Assembly (NCBI GenBank): GCA_950295325.1
Contig: OX485808.1
Span: forward strand, 4,776,501-4,840,500
Origin: Polytrichum commune
Taxonomy: Eukaryota > Streptophyta > Polytrichopsida > Polytrichales > Polytrichaceae
DNA length: 64,000 nt
Direction of reading: 5' to 3'
Shown here: positions 45,830 to 56,810 of the stretch, piece by piece
Numbering within the stretch: position 1 is the first letter of the stretch
Layout of the letters: each line of letters begins with the position of its first letter
The notes under the pieces: model-generated
Told to the model about the DNA's origin: nothing
Seen by the model: only the letters and a program-made list of their open reading frames with translations
Database searches by the model: none
Program-made: the position numbers and the translations under genes

Positions 45830-47696
45830 GATGGTCTGAAAACCACTCACTTTCGCCAGACTTGATAGTCTGGCTTAGGTGTTTTTGTAAGAAGTTTGTG
45901 TTTCTGATTCATCATCATTACATACTGGGTACAGGTTTAGATGGATAGTTGAGTTGATGAGCTGATTTAGAAGGATGTCTTGTTATAAGACGCTGATGTG
46001 GTCCTTTTTCTCGATGCTTTCTGAAGTGGTTGTTTCATTTGGGAGAGCAATTGCTGAGTCGAGGCTCTAGACAGGAGAGGACTTAGGTGTAGGTTGATTG
46101 AGAAACGTTGGTAATGGCATGGTCCAATTGAAATTACTGGCACTTTGGCTTCTGTTGTTACTCTCACTAACCTTTCTTAATAAGTGGAATCTGTGTGTTC
46201 TAGACATCTATAAGCTTGCCATTGCTGAATGTCAAGTATCACTTCCTTTCTTGGTGGTCAAGTAGAGAGATAAGAAAATTTCTGTTGGACACATGAAGCA
46301 ACCCTAACATTACAAGTTGATTTATTATCACCATCTTTCTAGTTATGGCTTCTGCATTCCAGCCAGGTAGGAGCTGGGCCTTTGAGTTCAAACAGAGCAC
46401 TCTGTGCACAGGTTTTTATACTCGTCCATTTAAGCATTTAAGCATATCCACTATTACTAGATCGCCACGTTCTTTGTTGGGTCTCGTTGGTAATTGGATG
46501 AGGATTTTAACACATCTTAGCATGTAACTTTTGGAGACTATGAGTCAACAATGATTTGTCCAAGTGTTGATTATAAGTGTGTTCAAAACTGACTCTAGGT
46601 TGTCATGTCACATTAGGCAAGAAGCTGTAGGGGCCCCTTCTGGCTAAGGGTCAACACTAAGTGTAATTACCATAATGATTATGTACTTTCATATCACCCT
46701 CAGGCTTCAAGTGCTATGATTGTGTGGCTATGCAGTATTTACTGGGGATTAGTCGCCTCTTGTTTTGAAAGTGTTTTGGGACTATTTTACAAATTAGGTT
46801 CTGTGGATGTCTTAATTGGTGAACTGGCACAGAACAGCCTAGGGCAACTGAAGAAAATGTAAACCCTCTCATATGTATGTGAGCCCCTGATGAAGGATGG
46901 TGACAAACAGATGAATTAGTTAGCATTCTTCAAATTCCCTCGTTCAAAATCCATGTCAGCCAAGAGGTCTCCTCTTTTATCTTGTAAGTTTCCCTGTTGC
47001 AACTTCAGGGTTAGCTCTCAAACTGCAGGATTGATGCGAGAGAACCAAAAAATTCAATATACTTTAACCTGTCTGACGCAGTTGTTCTTAATATCATCCC
47101 TCTGCCTTTGAGTATTTTGATTGTGTGGGTTTGCATCATTTACTGGGGATTAATAGCCTCCTGTTTTGGAACTGTTTTCAGACTCTCTTACAAAATTAGG
47201 TGTGTGGATGTGTCAATTGTTGAACTGGCTCACAACAGCTGAGGGCCATCTGACGCAATGCAAATCCTTTACCTTATGCTCTTTAACTACGGATCAAAGT
47301 CAATGCTATATGGGGGAGAAAGCACGGTCAAGTATACGGAAAAGTGCTCCGGTATACTAAGACCATAAAGTTTTTGGTCAAACACCTAGAAGTAGTAGCA
47401 AAGTGTTGTTTAAATTGGATTTTTTTTCCCCTATAGTGCCCTCTATTGTTGTGTTAGGTACTCAAATATAGAATACCAAGATGAGATCTTCAAAACTCAT
47501 CATTAAAAGTATTGCTTAAAAGGTAATGGCTAAATTTGGTTTTGGATGTAGATTTAATAACCTTAAATACTTTTAAATTGGTTTTTTTTTTCATATTCCT
47601 TGAATTCTTTATAAACTTGAGGGTAGCATTACAAAATTTTGTAGAAAAACATCAATTTGAAAAACATTTATCATGTTTTAAACAAATTTTAAACAA
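45830..47696. other. S1FA 3' flank and spacer
   Basis: No gene seen. Two related copies of about 125 bp lie at about 46731-46860 and 47129-47255 (TTTACTGGGGATTA onward), a diverged local duplication. Confidence 0.45.
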
Positions 47697-48166
47697 TTAT
47701 GTGTTCAATATATCTACTTGCAAATTACTTGCACCGTCTTCTAAAATATGTAGACATTTCCTTACAAATAATTTGTCAACATAAATTACTTGGCTTTGTA
47801 GATCAATGTGTTTTTTCAAATGTTTATGATTTTTTCCTTCACAAAATTCAAAATTAATATATAGTGTTGAATCACTTTCACTTAAACTTATGTAGGGTAA
47901 TGGAGTTGTGTACTTCACCATGCTTACGCCCATGGATAAAGTATGGCTTTGGTCCCAAAAACATTGTTGGCTGAAAAGTTTTCTCTTCTGTTCTCTCGTT
48001 ATCTTGTCGCCTTGCCCTGTTGCAAGTTCATGGTTAGCTCTCGAACCGCAGAAACGATCCAAAAAAAACTCGAAAAATTCAATCGACTTTTGACCCGTCC
48101 AATCTGGTGTGGCTGACGCAGTTGTTGGCAAAGTTTTGGCAGGGTTGTTGAAATCGAAGCTGCAGT
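47697..48166 (-). other. Minus-strand open frame of unknown nature
   Basis: A 159-codon minus-strand frame (47697-48176) begins inside the hAT MITE terminus. Its first part (FDFNNPAKTLPTTASATPD, then FFEFFLDRFCGSRANHELA) could be a degraded continuation of the coding fragment on the other side of the MITE. The second half is AT-rich and looks random. No family recognised. Confidence 0.2.
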
Positions 48167-48552
48167 CAGTGTTCAAGATTGAAGCCTCAAATGCCCTTCA
48201 AACGCGATTCGGCCCTTCAAAATATACCTCTCTCAAAACAACCCTTCAAAACGCAACCTCAAACTGAAATTGAAGAAGTCCTCAACATAATCTGCCCGCC
48301 ACAAGAACCAACAAGCATACTAGGGCATCGTCACTACAAGAAGTGGAGTTAGATGGTTGATTCTTAATTCTTCACATCATACTGAAAACATGCACCCATA
48401 TAATTCATGCGCAAGTTTAATATGAGTTTTGTGTTTCATTTCTACATTCGTGGATGGACGTCTCGGATTTGAACCAGCCCTTCAACTAAAGAGCTGAAAT
48501 TTGAGAGCCCTTCAAAATGAAACTCATATGAGGGCTTCAATCTTGACCACTG
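48167..48552. mobile_element. hAT-type MITE, copy 2 (386 bp)
   Basis: Opposite orientation to 7922-8310. The termini are CAGTGTTCAAGATTGAAGCC and the complement of GGCTTCAATCTTGACCACTG. Flanks GCTGCAGT (48159-48166) and GCCGCAGT (48553-48560) match at 7 of 8 bases, as expected for an aged hAT target duplication. Confidence 0.78.
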
Positions 48553-48555
48553 GCC

Positions 48556-48791
48556 GCAGTATTTGTTCATGAGCGCCGTGAGCTCCTCGGGTGCGAGGTC
48601 TTTCACATTGTGGTAATGTAGTTAGGGTTCACGATGGCCGAGTGCTTCATCAACGCCCACCACGCTTCAAGGCATTGTTGCATGCCCTTGTCGATCTCAA
48701 CGCTCATCAAACCACGAGGAGTTTGATGCCACTTTTTGCGGAGTGCGATCTCCGCAAAAGGGGACACGACTTTGATGCCTTTCGGGTACAC
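48556..48791 (-). pseudogene. Fragment of an unidentified protein-coding gene
   Basis: GC-richer island with protein-like minus-strand sequence: YPKGIKVVSPFAEIALRKKW, then RGLMSVEIDKGMQQCLEAWW, then after a frame change NVKDLAPEELTALMNKYCG. The two frames meet near 48605. I do not recognise the family. It is squeezed between the hAT MITE (48167-48552) and a Tourist-like MITE (from about 48784), so it looks like an exon of a dead gene hit by both. Confidence 0.35.
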
Positions 48792-49288
48792 TTCACAAAC
48801 GAGACCGAGAGCCCGTGACCATCACACTTCAAGCACTCTCATTGGTGGAAAAGGGCGGAGCCGGTCCAACTTTGCTTCACACTACGCTTGAGGGGCCAAT
48901 GGAGTATGTGAATGCAAGATGGGTGTAAAGTCTACATGGATTTCTACGTGGCATCGAATGGATCATGTTTCATGGTCACTTGGACTCTTTTCCAAAACCA
49001 CCTCTTGGAGGTAGGTTTAATACAAAACCGTTGGGAGACTATGGCACTCTGAATGCTCACAATCGTTTGATTTATTTTACTTTATCATGTGTGAGGACCC
49101 GCATGAATGGAAATTCATTGAAATAGCATTGGGTTGAGGGCCCGATCACATATGGCTTCACACTACACTTGAGGGTCCGTGACCACACTACGTGAGTTTG
49201 GAGGTGTGGTGGGACGGCCTTTGGACACTTTCTTTTGGGCTCTCACAATTTCATGGTCACGGCTCTTGGCTCGTGTGTGAAGTGGCCC
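48784..49288. mobile_element. Tourist-like MITE, copy 2 (about 505 bp)
   Basis: Homologous end to end with 63221-63725 and the same length. The right terminus is GTGTGTGAAGTGGCCC; the left has decayed (GGGTACACTTCACAAACG). No clear target duplication remains. Confidence 0.7.
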
Positions 49289-49756
49289 TGAGAAATGGAA
49301 CGCGATGGCATAGATTGAGAAGCTGTTCCTGAGCACTTGGTATGTGGATGTTATGCCCACACACACGGCCTTGAGTGGTCTCGAATGAAACCCCAACATA
49401 GCCTGTGGAGCCACCGCCACTTTGTGTGCAATTAACCATTAATGTTTGATGCAACAAGGGTTTAGTTGAGGTACTTGGGTGGGTGGGTGTTATTTGATTC
49501 GTTGTTCATGTGCTCCAACTTCTACCAAGTCGATTTACCACAACGAAACTTTTGTGTTGCATTAGCATATCTGTGATGAAGCATCAACAAAAGTCTGGAT
49601 TGAAAATTGGACATCTGTTGATTTAGTTGTGGTTATTAGAAGTACATGCTTGTTGATTCCTTAATTGAATACACATATTTTCTTAGTTGTGTTTATTAGT
49701 CAATTGAATTTTTTTTTCAGTTTTTGGAACAAAGGAGGTGCGTAGCCGCCTTGCTA
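49289..49756. other. Spacer
   Basis: Nothing recognised. Confidence 0.4.
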
Positions 49757-50092
49757 CACTAAATATGGTTTTTAGTGTCACCAATTTTAATTGTCTTGCT
49801 CAATACTAATAGTAAACCGCGGTATAGTGTCACCAACACTAATTGTTAACCCAACATTTTTGAAATTGCTTGTAAATTTCTTGGGGGAATACAAAATGAT
49901 ATTGTCACAATTACTGTCACTTACCAAGTGATTTTTCATCCAAATTTCAATCATCCATGACAATATTTCATCACAAGTGGTTGACAAGAGAAGGTAGGGT
50001 TTTGGCCAATGGATAAACTCATCCATCATCCATGACAGTAGTTGTTCACTTATTCATAAAATGTCATATGACACTAAATATCATATTTAGTG
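49757..50092. mobile_element. Small inverted-repeat element with CACTA-type ends (336 bp)
   Basis: Begins CACTAAATATGG and ends CATATTTAGTG, with TA on each side. Internal copies of the TTAGTGTCACCAA motif occur. Superfamily unclear: CACTA-like ends but a TA flank. Confidence 0.5.
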
Positions 50093-51474
50093 TAGTTTTT
50101 TCGTCAAGGAGAAAGTAGATTTCACAATCACAAATTGAACTGCCAACCACTGAATTTGGTTTGGGTACCTCTCCACTATCATTTGCCTATTGAAATAATA
50201 TCTTACTTGTATGAAATTTGAACAAAACTAGGAGGGTTTTGGTTTGCCTACAATAGTCTTGTGCAATTGTTTTCTTCTAACTTCTTTTCATTTTTCAATG
50301 CTTCAATGATGTCGTTGGTAGCAACTACAAGAAATATTCCAAGCTACTTACAATAAGAAAGTGAGCGAACAATAGGGTCTTCTTTTTTTCCCAAATAGCT
50401 CCAAGGACAATGTTGTTCACCACATTCAATCCTTGCTCATTTATACATGATGAAGTCAATGACCAAGCCCAACTCAAGGCATTAGATTTGGAAAAGGAAT
50501 ATGAACAATGAATTCAAGCCAAATCAACCTAGTACAACCCAATAGGCATTCTTAAATGCCCCTAATCTTTTGTCTCCCATGCCACTCAATCACCTTCATC
50601 AAATTCACGACCTTGCAAATCGGTTTAGTTTTAGCATTCCATCCAAGTCCACCAAATGTAGCTATGCATTCAAGCAGTCTTCAGTTACAGCCACCAACAA
50701 AGACTTTACTTCAACACTACTTTTATGCATGTAGTGATATGGTTGACATCACTGAAGGCCCTTTAATTGGGGAATATATAGTGAGGTTGCATAATTGTGC
50801 CAAAAATATATATTTAAAAAAAACATGGGCACAATAGTGGCTTCAATCATTTCCCCCCACTTTTGTGTGAAAATATTGAACCCAGTGGGATGACCACATG
50901 ATCCATGTTCTTCACTTTGACAATGAATAAGATATTCATATAAGCTCTAAGATTTATGAGGAAAATGACTACGCCCTCGATTTGGATTTGCTAACCATCT
51001 CACACTAAGCATGTGTTTCATGTCCTAGAAGCTAGTAAGAAAAAGTAACATTCAAGACCCATCTCCCTTAGACAAAATAACATATTTAAGTTAATTAGAG
51101 CCCCTAGTAAGCTACATTGTTTTATCTAATTATTGTGGGTGGGAAATCCATGTGGGGTTGGAATTTAGCGTGGCCTACATTAATTCTATAGTACTTGCCT
51201 TGGTTAACATTAGTAATTTTATAGTACTTACCTTGCCTTGAATTTTCATTGAAATATGCAGACGAAAAAACCCACACTAACTCTTCACACTGTAAATTAT
51301 AGTGGGCTACTTCAAGTCATAATCATACATAGTGTGGGTAATTGGGAATTAGTGTGGCCCATACTAATTACACAAAACAATGTAGATTCAGCCTTAATGC
51401 AGATGAAATCGGCCCATTGTGTTCTTGTTATCTTCGCTTTTGATTCCTCGTCTAGAGTGGCCACATAAGGAGCA
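50093..51474. other. Spacer with repeat F, copy 1
   Basis: About 50917-51072 is repeated at 60946-61116 and partly at 61973-62055 (landmark TTGGATTTGCTAACCATCT). No gene seen. Confidence 0.5.
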
Positions 51475-52659
51475 GAGGACGTTAAGTTCCCCCCCCCCCC
51501 ATGAACTTTTCGGGGAGGAATATTCGGCCAGGGGCAGCCGCTTGTCGGATTTTCTGGACCTGACCAAAAATTATTGCCCGCCCGCCCGACTTCGAAAAAA
51601 CCAATGTCCTTGCATTCTTGAAGGCCACTTATCCACAAATCCCATATTGAGTGCACTTCATTTTCAAGGTCCCAAATCCAATATATATATATATGTGTGT
51701 TCACTTCCATTGAGTAAGTAAGCAATTGACTTGGATTTCATTTTCAAAGTGAAACTGCCAATAAAGCATGTAATTACCTAGGAAGTCAAAAATATTACAA
51801 ATTCCTCATTAGCACTAAGGTTATAGTTTTTGTGATACATTAATGATTTATTTTTAATATGTTAAATATTATAGTCTAGTTAATACCTTCTACTTTCACA
51901 AAGTATTCATATGCATTTAAATTAATTAAGTGTGATTGAATGTAACTAAGTCCAATTAATTGTGATTAATCCTAATTAAGCCCAATTAAATCAGAAAATT
52001 TTCTTACCAAATTAATTATAAATTAGATTTACTGGAGCTAATTCCATTAAATCAAGTAAGTACATTTTATAATTAATTAGGCTTAATTATTTTGGTTAGC
52101 ACGCTTTCTGATTTAATTGGGCTTAATTAATATTAATCAATTAATTGGACTTAGTTACATTCAATCACACTTAATTAGTTTAAATGCGTATGAAAACTTT
52201 ATGATAGTAGAAGGTATTAACTATAAAATATAAAATATAAAATATAAAATACTAAAAACAAATCACTAATTTTAGTTTCATTTTAGAATGACAAAGTCCC
52301 TTTCAATTGTAAGTCGCAAAAATTATAACCTCAGTGCTAATGAGAATTTTGTAATATTTTTGACTTCCAAGTTAATTGCATGTTTTATTGGCAGTTTCAC
52401 TTTGAAAATGAAATCCAAGTTATTTGTTTATTTACTCAATGAAAGTGAACATATATATTGGATTTGGGACCTTGAAGATGAGGTGTACTCAATATGGGAT
52501 TTGTGAATAAGTGGCCTACAAAAAATACAAAGACAATGATTTTTTGGAAGTGGGGCAGACGGACAGCAGTTTTCGGTCGGATCCAGAAAATCCGACGGGC
52601 GACTGCCCCTGCCCGAATATTCCTCCCCCGAATAGTTCATGGGGGAACTTAACGTCCTC
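51475..52659. mobile_element. Foldback element with arms of about 550 bp (1185 bp)
   Basis: A near-complete palindrome. The left arm runs inward from GAGGACGTTAAGTTCCCCC (51475) and the right arm ends in GGGGGAACTTAACGTCCTC (to 52659). Inner pairs include CCAATTAAATCAGAAA near 51981 against CTGATTTAATTGG near 52108; the loop is about 50 bp near 52021-52068. Long terminal inverted repeats without a coding interior resemble Mutator-like foldback elements. A clean target duplication was not identified. Related half-copies lie in segments A and B. Confidence 0.8.
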
Positions 52660-52811
52660 CCTTATGGAGCCCTTTGATGTGAATCAAGAATGTGAATGCC
52701 TGACCCTACCTCAACTTACCCTTTCGTATGAATGTGAGAATCGAAGGGTAAAGTGTCGATGGGAAAGTCTCAAGACTGTTTGAATTTCTCTAACAAGGTT
52801 CGCTTTTGCAG

Positions 52812-53038
52812 ATTCTTCCAGCACAGAGAGTCCTACAGTAGAATCCATTGTTCTTGATCTCATCATCGACCTCCTCAATTCCTTCAATCTCTCAAGCTCA
52901 ATCTTACGAAGTGAGAAATCCTTCCTGGGAATATTCATTACGGAGAGTTGGAGGGAGGCATCCGAACTGCACGCAACATTTGCATCATCTCGTCGTCCTG
53001 AATTTGCAAAGGCACGTCAGACTAAAACTTCGCCTTAA
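52812..53038 (+). CDS. Possible terminal exon of an unidentified gene
   Basis: After a good 3' splice site (TTCGCTTTTGCAG, 52799-52811) a phase-2 frame reads SSSTESPTVESIVLDLIIDL, then SFNLSSSILRSEKSFLGIF, ITESWREASELHATFASSRR and PEFAKARQTKTSP before TAA at 53036-53038. Its composition and lack of repeats are more protein-like than the surroundings. No upstream exon was found within 200 bp; the foldback element lies directly upstream and may have cut it off. Family not recognised. Confidence 0.35.
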
Positions 53039-53202
53039 ACCTCTGTGACGAGATGTGATTCAGAAATAATTACAAAATCTGGACACAAATGAACTTAGTC
53101 CAAGGAAAATATTTTTTGATAAGGCTTGTGTGCCTCTGCTTCAGTCATTAGAGCTTCCGTTTGCTTGCACACGTAGCTATGGTACCTTCTTCTCAAAATT
53201 CC

Positions 53203-53645
53203 AGTTTGTTTGATGGAAAATAAGAAATTTAGTGGGCAGATGAACTTTCAAGTCCAGATGAAAGTCGTTATTGCAGGGAATTTACAGTACAAATCGGTTA
53301 CTTGGATTCTGTTGGAGGTTTTTGGTGTACAGCGATATCAGGGTTTAGGGTTTAAGGTATGGAGTTCCTTCGTTAGCAAAGAATTGTGTTTCGTTGTGTC
53401 TAAATACTATATGTGATACCTATTTATCGAAAGTTCAATCTGTTTGATGAAGAAAATAAAATTTGGTAGGCAGCAGAACTTCGAGTCCAGAAGAAAGTTG
53501 TTCTTGCAGGGAATTTTACACGACACAGAAATTACTTGGATTTTTATTGGAGATTTTAATGTACAGTGAGATCTGGGTTTAGGGTTTAGGGGTTTAGTGC
53601 CCTCTTTAGCAAACGATTGTGTCCCGTTGTGTCTATGACTGCACC
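53203..53645 (+). repeat. Tandem duplication of about 220 bp
   Basis: Two diverged copies (about 53203-53425 and 53430-53645), each with TGTTTGATG, a TTGCAGGGAATTT segment and GGGTTTAGGGTTTA near the end. No coding frame conserved. Confidence 0.75.
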
Positions 53646-53760
53646 CCTGATGGGTATTGGTGTTTGGAGTTTTGTTCTAAGAGCGCCATAGCCCAATAAA
53701 ATATACTTCCTATCACACATGAGGTCAAAGTATGTGAATGAGGATATGAGCATTTGGAGT

Positions 53761-54440
53761 TATGAGGATATAAGGGTTTTAGTGGTCTGTACTTACTCTG
53801 TTATGGTTATTAGGAACGATTAGCTTCTGGTGTACCTAATTAGGTTAGGCCTTGATTGAATGTCAACTTCAGCTGATGTTCTTCTATGATTTTTAAATAA
53901 AATTGAATTTGTCGAAATAATTGACTTATGCCTAAGCTCCCCGTGCCTACAACGTATCATTTGTATCAGTTGGACAGTTTCGGAGTGTAGTGTAAAACCG
54001 TCTGGGAAGGGGCAGGTGTTTGGGTACGAGGATATAAGGGTTTGATGATTTGTAGTTACTCTGTCATGGTCATCAGGACAATGAGCCTTCTGGTGTAACT
54101 AATTAGGTTAGGGCTGGAATGAATGTCAACTTTGGCTGGTGTTGTTCAATGAACTAACATTAATTAATTTGTCGAAATAATCGACTTATGCCTTAAGTGC
54201 TCGAGCTCGCAATTTATCGTCTTGTACCAGTTTGAACAGTTTCGGAGCATAGTGTAGCTTATCTGCAAAGGGCCAGATGTTTGGGTATAAGGATATAAGG
54301 GTTTAAGTGATTTGTCATCAATCTGTTATGGTCATCAAATAGAATTTCTGGTGGACGTATTCAGGTTAGGGCTTCATTGAACTTTGACTTCAGCACATGT
54401 CCTTCCATGATTCCTGGATATAGTCTGCTCTCTTACAACT
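53761..54440 (+). repeat. Three tandem units of about 262 bp upstream of the pseudouridine synthase gene
   Basis: Units start at about 53761, 54025 and 54285 with GAGGATATAAGGGTTT-type sequence. They share CTAATTAGGTTAGG, TTGTCGAAATAAT and CAGTTTCGGAG; the third unit is truncated. They end about 200 bp before the gene's ATG. Confidence 0.8.
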
Positions 54441-54644
54441 TACCGATAGAGCATATCCCAATAAGCCAAATTTCGTCTTAAGTGGTCCTACTAACTTCTA
54501 TAACCTGCAAACAGGGAGGCGGATAATGCATCAATGGCAACAAGGCTGAGAGGAAGGCAATTACAAAATTGATTACGTGATTGGTCATGTTTTATTCCTG
54601 CAATCATCTCTATAGCACAGCAAGCATCTGTTCAATTTTGACAC

Positions 54645-56810
54645 ATGTTTCATGTTTTACGCCCTAGTCGAGCTCTCTTGTCAAGATTAGAAGGCTGGAA
54701 TTTTAAGTATGAGTTACGGGGTTTTAGAAAAATGAGTACTACTGCATTTTCTGGGCCTTTAGCAAGTGGTACCACAAGTTCACAACACGACATCCCTACA
54801 CATGTTCATCATGTGTTACCAACGTCACCAGCCTTACACACTGCGATGAATGCTGAACCAAATAAGCCTGGAAAGTTGCATGGAATGGATTTGACAATTG
54901 TTGATCTGTCCCCCTCCGAAAGTACAAGCTCTGAGAACAAGAATTCGAAAATGGGCGGTGGGATTGACGGAAATACAGAAATAGGAGAAGAAAATTTGGA
55001 TTTTCCTGTACCCATGTCGCCATTTGCAGGCGAACTCTCCAAGGAGGTAGAACTGAACAGGGCTTTAATTGCAGAGGCCGCAATGAAGGCAGGGCCTGCA
55101 ATCAGCAAAGAAGATGTGCTCTTTGAAGATGAATGGTTGATAGTAGTGAACAAGCCGCGAGGATTATACTGCGAACATGTTTTCGCAACCATACCATCAC
55201 TCTTAAGCTCAACAGGTATGTCTCATACCTCTGTCAATTTTATATACTTGTCTTAGATAAGTGGGAACTTTTATAAGGAGAGTACTTGAGTAACAAATTG
55301 TTGTTGCAGGTCAATAATCTTAATGTTCCTTCAAGAGTCCGTTCCAGTGTTGGTCTGGTACATAGTTGAATGCATGGTATCAATAATCCACATCACTAAT
55401 GCTATTCGAGAACCTACCCGTGGGTATCAAAATCATAATACCAGTTGGTATTTGGTGCGGATGTCAAGGTGAGAGAATCTGTGTATACCTGACTTATTAT
55501 TTGGGTCATCACCATTCTAAACCATATAGATACTAGGGCGATTTTGCCTAGGTATGAAGGTATTCGCATGGTATATATACCCAAATGCTATTGAAAAAAA
55601 ATAAACCGTTAAATACCAATACCCTACTGGTATCAAAAGAAGACGATACTAGATCAACACTGGTCCTTTCCTCCTCACAACAAGTATATAAAATACTGGA
55701 CTTTCCAACAAGTAGAAATATGTTTCTAATTGCATATTGCCTTGAAATCTTGCCTTCACTATATGGACAAGTAGTTCTAGGAGGTACAAGACAACAGTTC
55801 TTGAGCTGGAACAGGTCATTGCTGGTTGTATATCTCTTGGCACTAAGTAATATAAAGAAACATCAAAAAACCAGGAGTCTTGAGGACCCTAATGCATTAG
55901 GATCAGGAATGTGTTGAAGGCTCTCTTGCCTCATGAAGTTTACCTTGAGGTAGACATCTCAATGGTGAACAACATTTTATCCTTTGTCATTGATACTCAT
56001 TGGAATCACACTCAAGCTATAATGTAATTTGTTTGAGTGGGAGTTACATTGGTGTGGTTTGCTAATGCAGGTGAAACTGAGCCGCATATGCACATGGCGA
56101 ATCGGTTGGACCGAGACACGAGTGGGGTGATGGTAATCACAAAATGTAGAGAAGCAGCTGCAAAGCTAACACGCACTTTCACAGATCGCCAGGTCCAAAA
56201 GACATATCTAGCTCTATGTGCACAGGCACCCCCAAATTGGAACCATATCAAAATTGAGTCTGGGCATGGTCGCTCTAGGTATGGAGCATGGCGGGTTTAT
56301 GCGAAACACGACGTGGGGCGACGCCTACCTGGAGGTTCCTCGGTCCGAGAAATGGTGACGCGACTTGAAATCCTTACAAAAAATAACAGTAGTCAAGATG
56401 AGACCGATTTGGATTTGCCATCCTCAGGTGACCACACTTCTGTAGTTGTAGTTGTAGTTGGGGGTGATGAAGATGATGCAATCGGGAGGAATGAAATCAG
56501 AGAGAAGAATATTTTAAGAGAAGGAGGAGGTGATGAGGTGGTGACAGTGGTGCGTGCGTTTCCAGAAACTGGCAGAACACATCAGATTCGGTTACACTGC
56601 CAGTACCTCGGCCTTCCCTTATGTGGGGACATTAAATATGGAGGGCCTCTTGTGTGGCAAGGTGTAAATTATGGCTCACATGCATTACATGCTGAAAGCC
56701 TTGCTCTCTTGCATCCTATCACTTATGAGCCCCTTCAAATAGTTGCCCCTTGTCCTGAGTGGGCCGCCCAATTGGGTGTTCAACCATTTTTGCACAAAGC
56801 CAAAGAGTAG
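54645..56810 (+). CDS. RNA pseudouridine synthase 1-like, two exons (436 aa)
   Basis: Exon 1 is 54645-55215 (donor GTATGT) and exon 2 is 56071-56810 (acceptor AATGCAG). Joining in phase 1 reads LLSSTGETEPH without a shift and gives 436 residues. RluA/RluD-type pseudouridine synthases convert uridine to pseudouridine in RNA. The catalytic motif is NRLDRDTSGVMVITK, with the active-site Asp in RLD at the start of exon 2. Other family motifs are LIVVNKPRGLYCEHV before the intron, SGHGRSRYGAWRVYA, RAFPETGRTHQIRLHCQYLG and LHAESLALLHPIT. The SGHGRS...GAWRVY segment is diagnostic of the plant RNA pseudouridine synthase 1 subgroup. The first about 40 residues are basic and hydroxylated and could be an organelle-targeting peptide; residues about 75-130 are acidic and low-complexity. 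The ATG at 54645 is the first in frame; Met29 and Met35 are alternatives. Confidence 0.9.

Noticed and set aside
53342-53595. Interstitial telomere repeats (GGGTTTAGGGTTTA)
   Set aside because: Only about two units in each place; too short to be telomeric.
53761-54440. CRISPR-like array
   Set aside because: Units are about 260 bp, directly adjacent and diverged, in a plant nuclear context; this is an ordinary tandem repeat.
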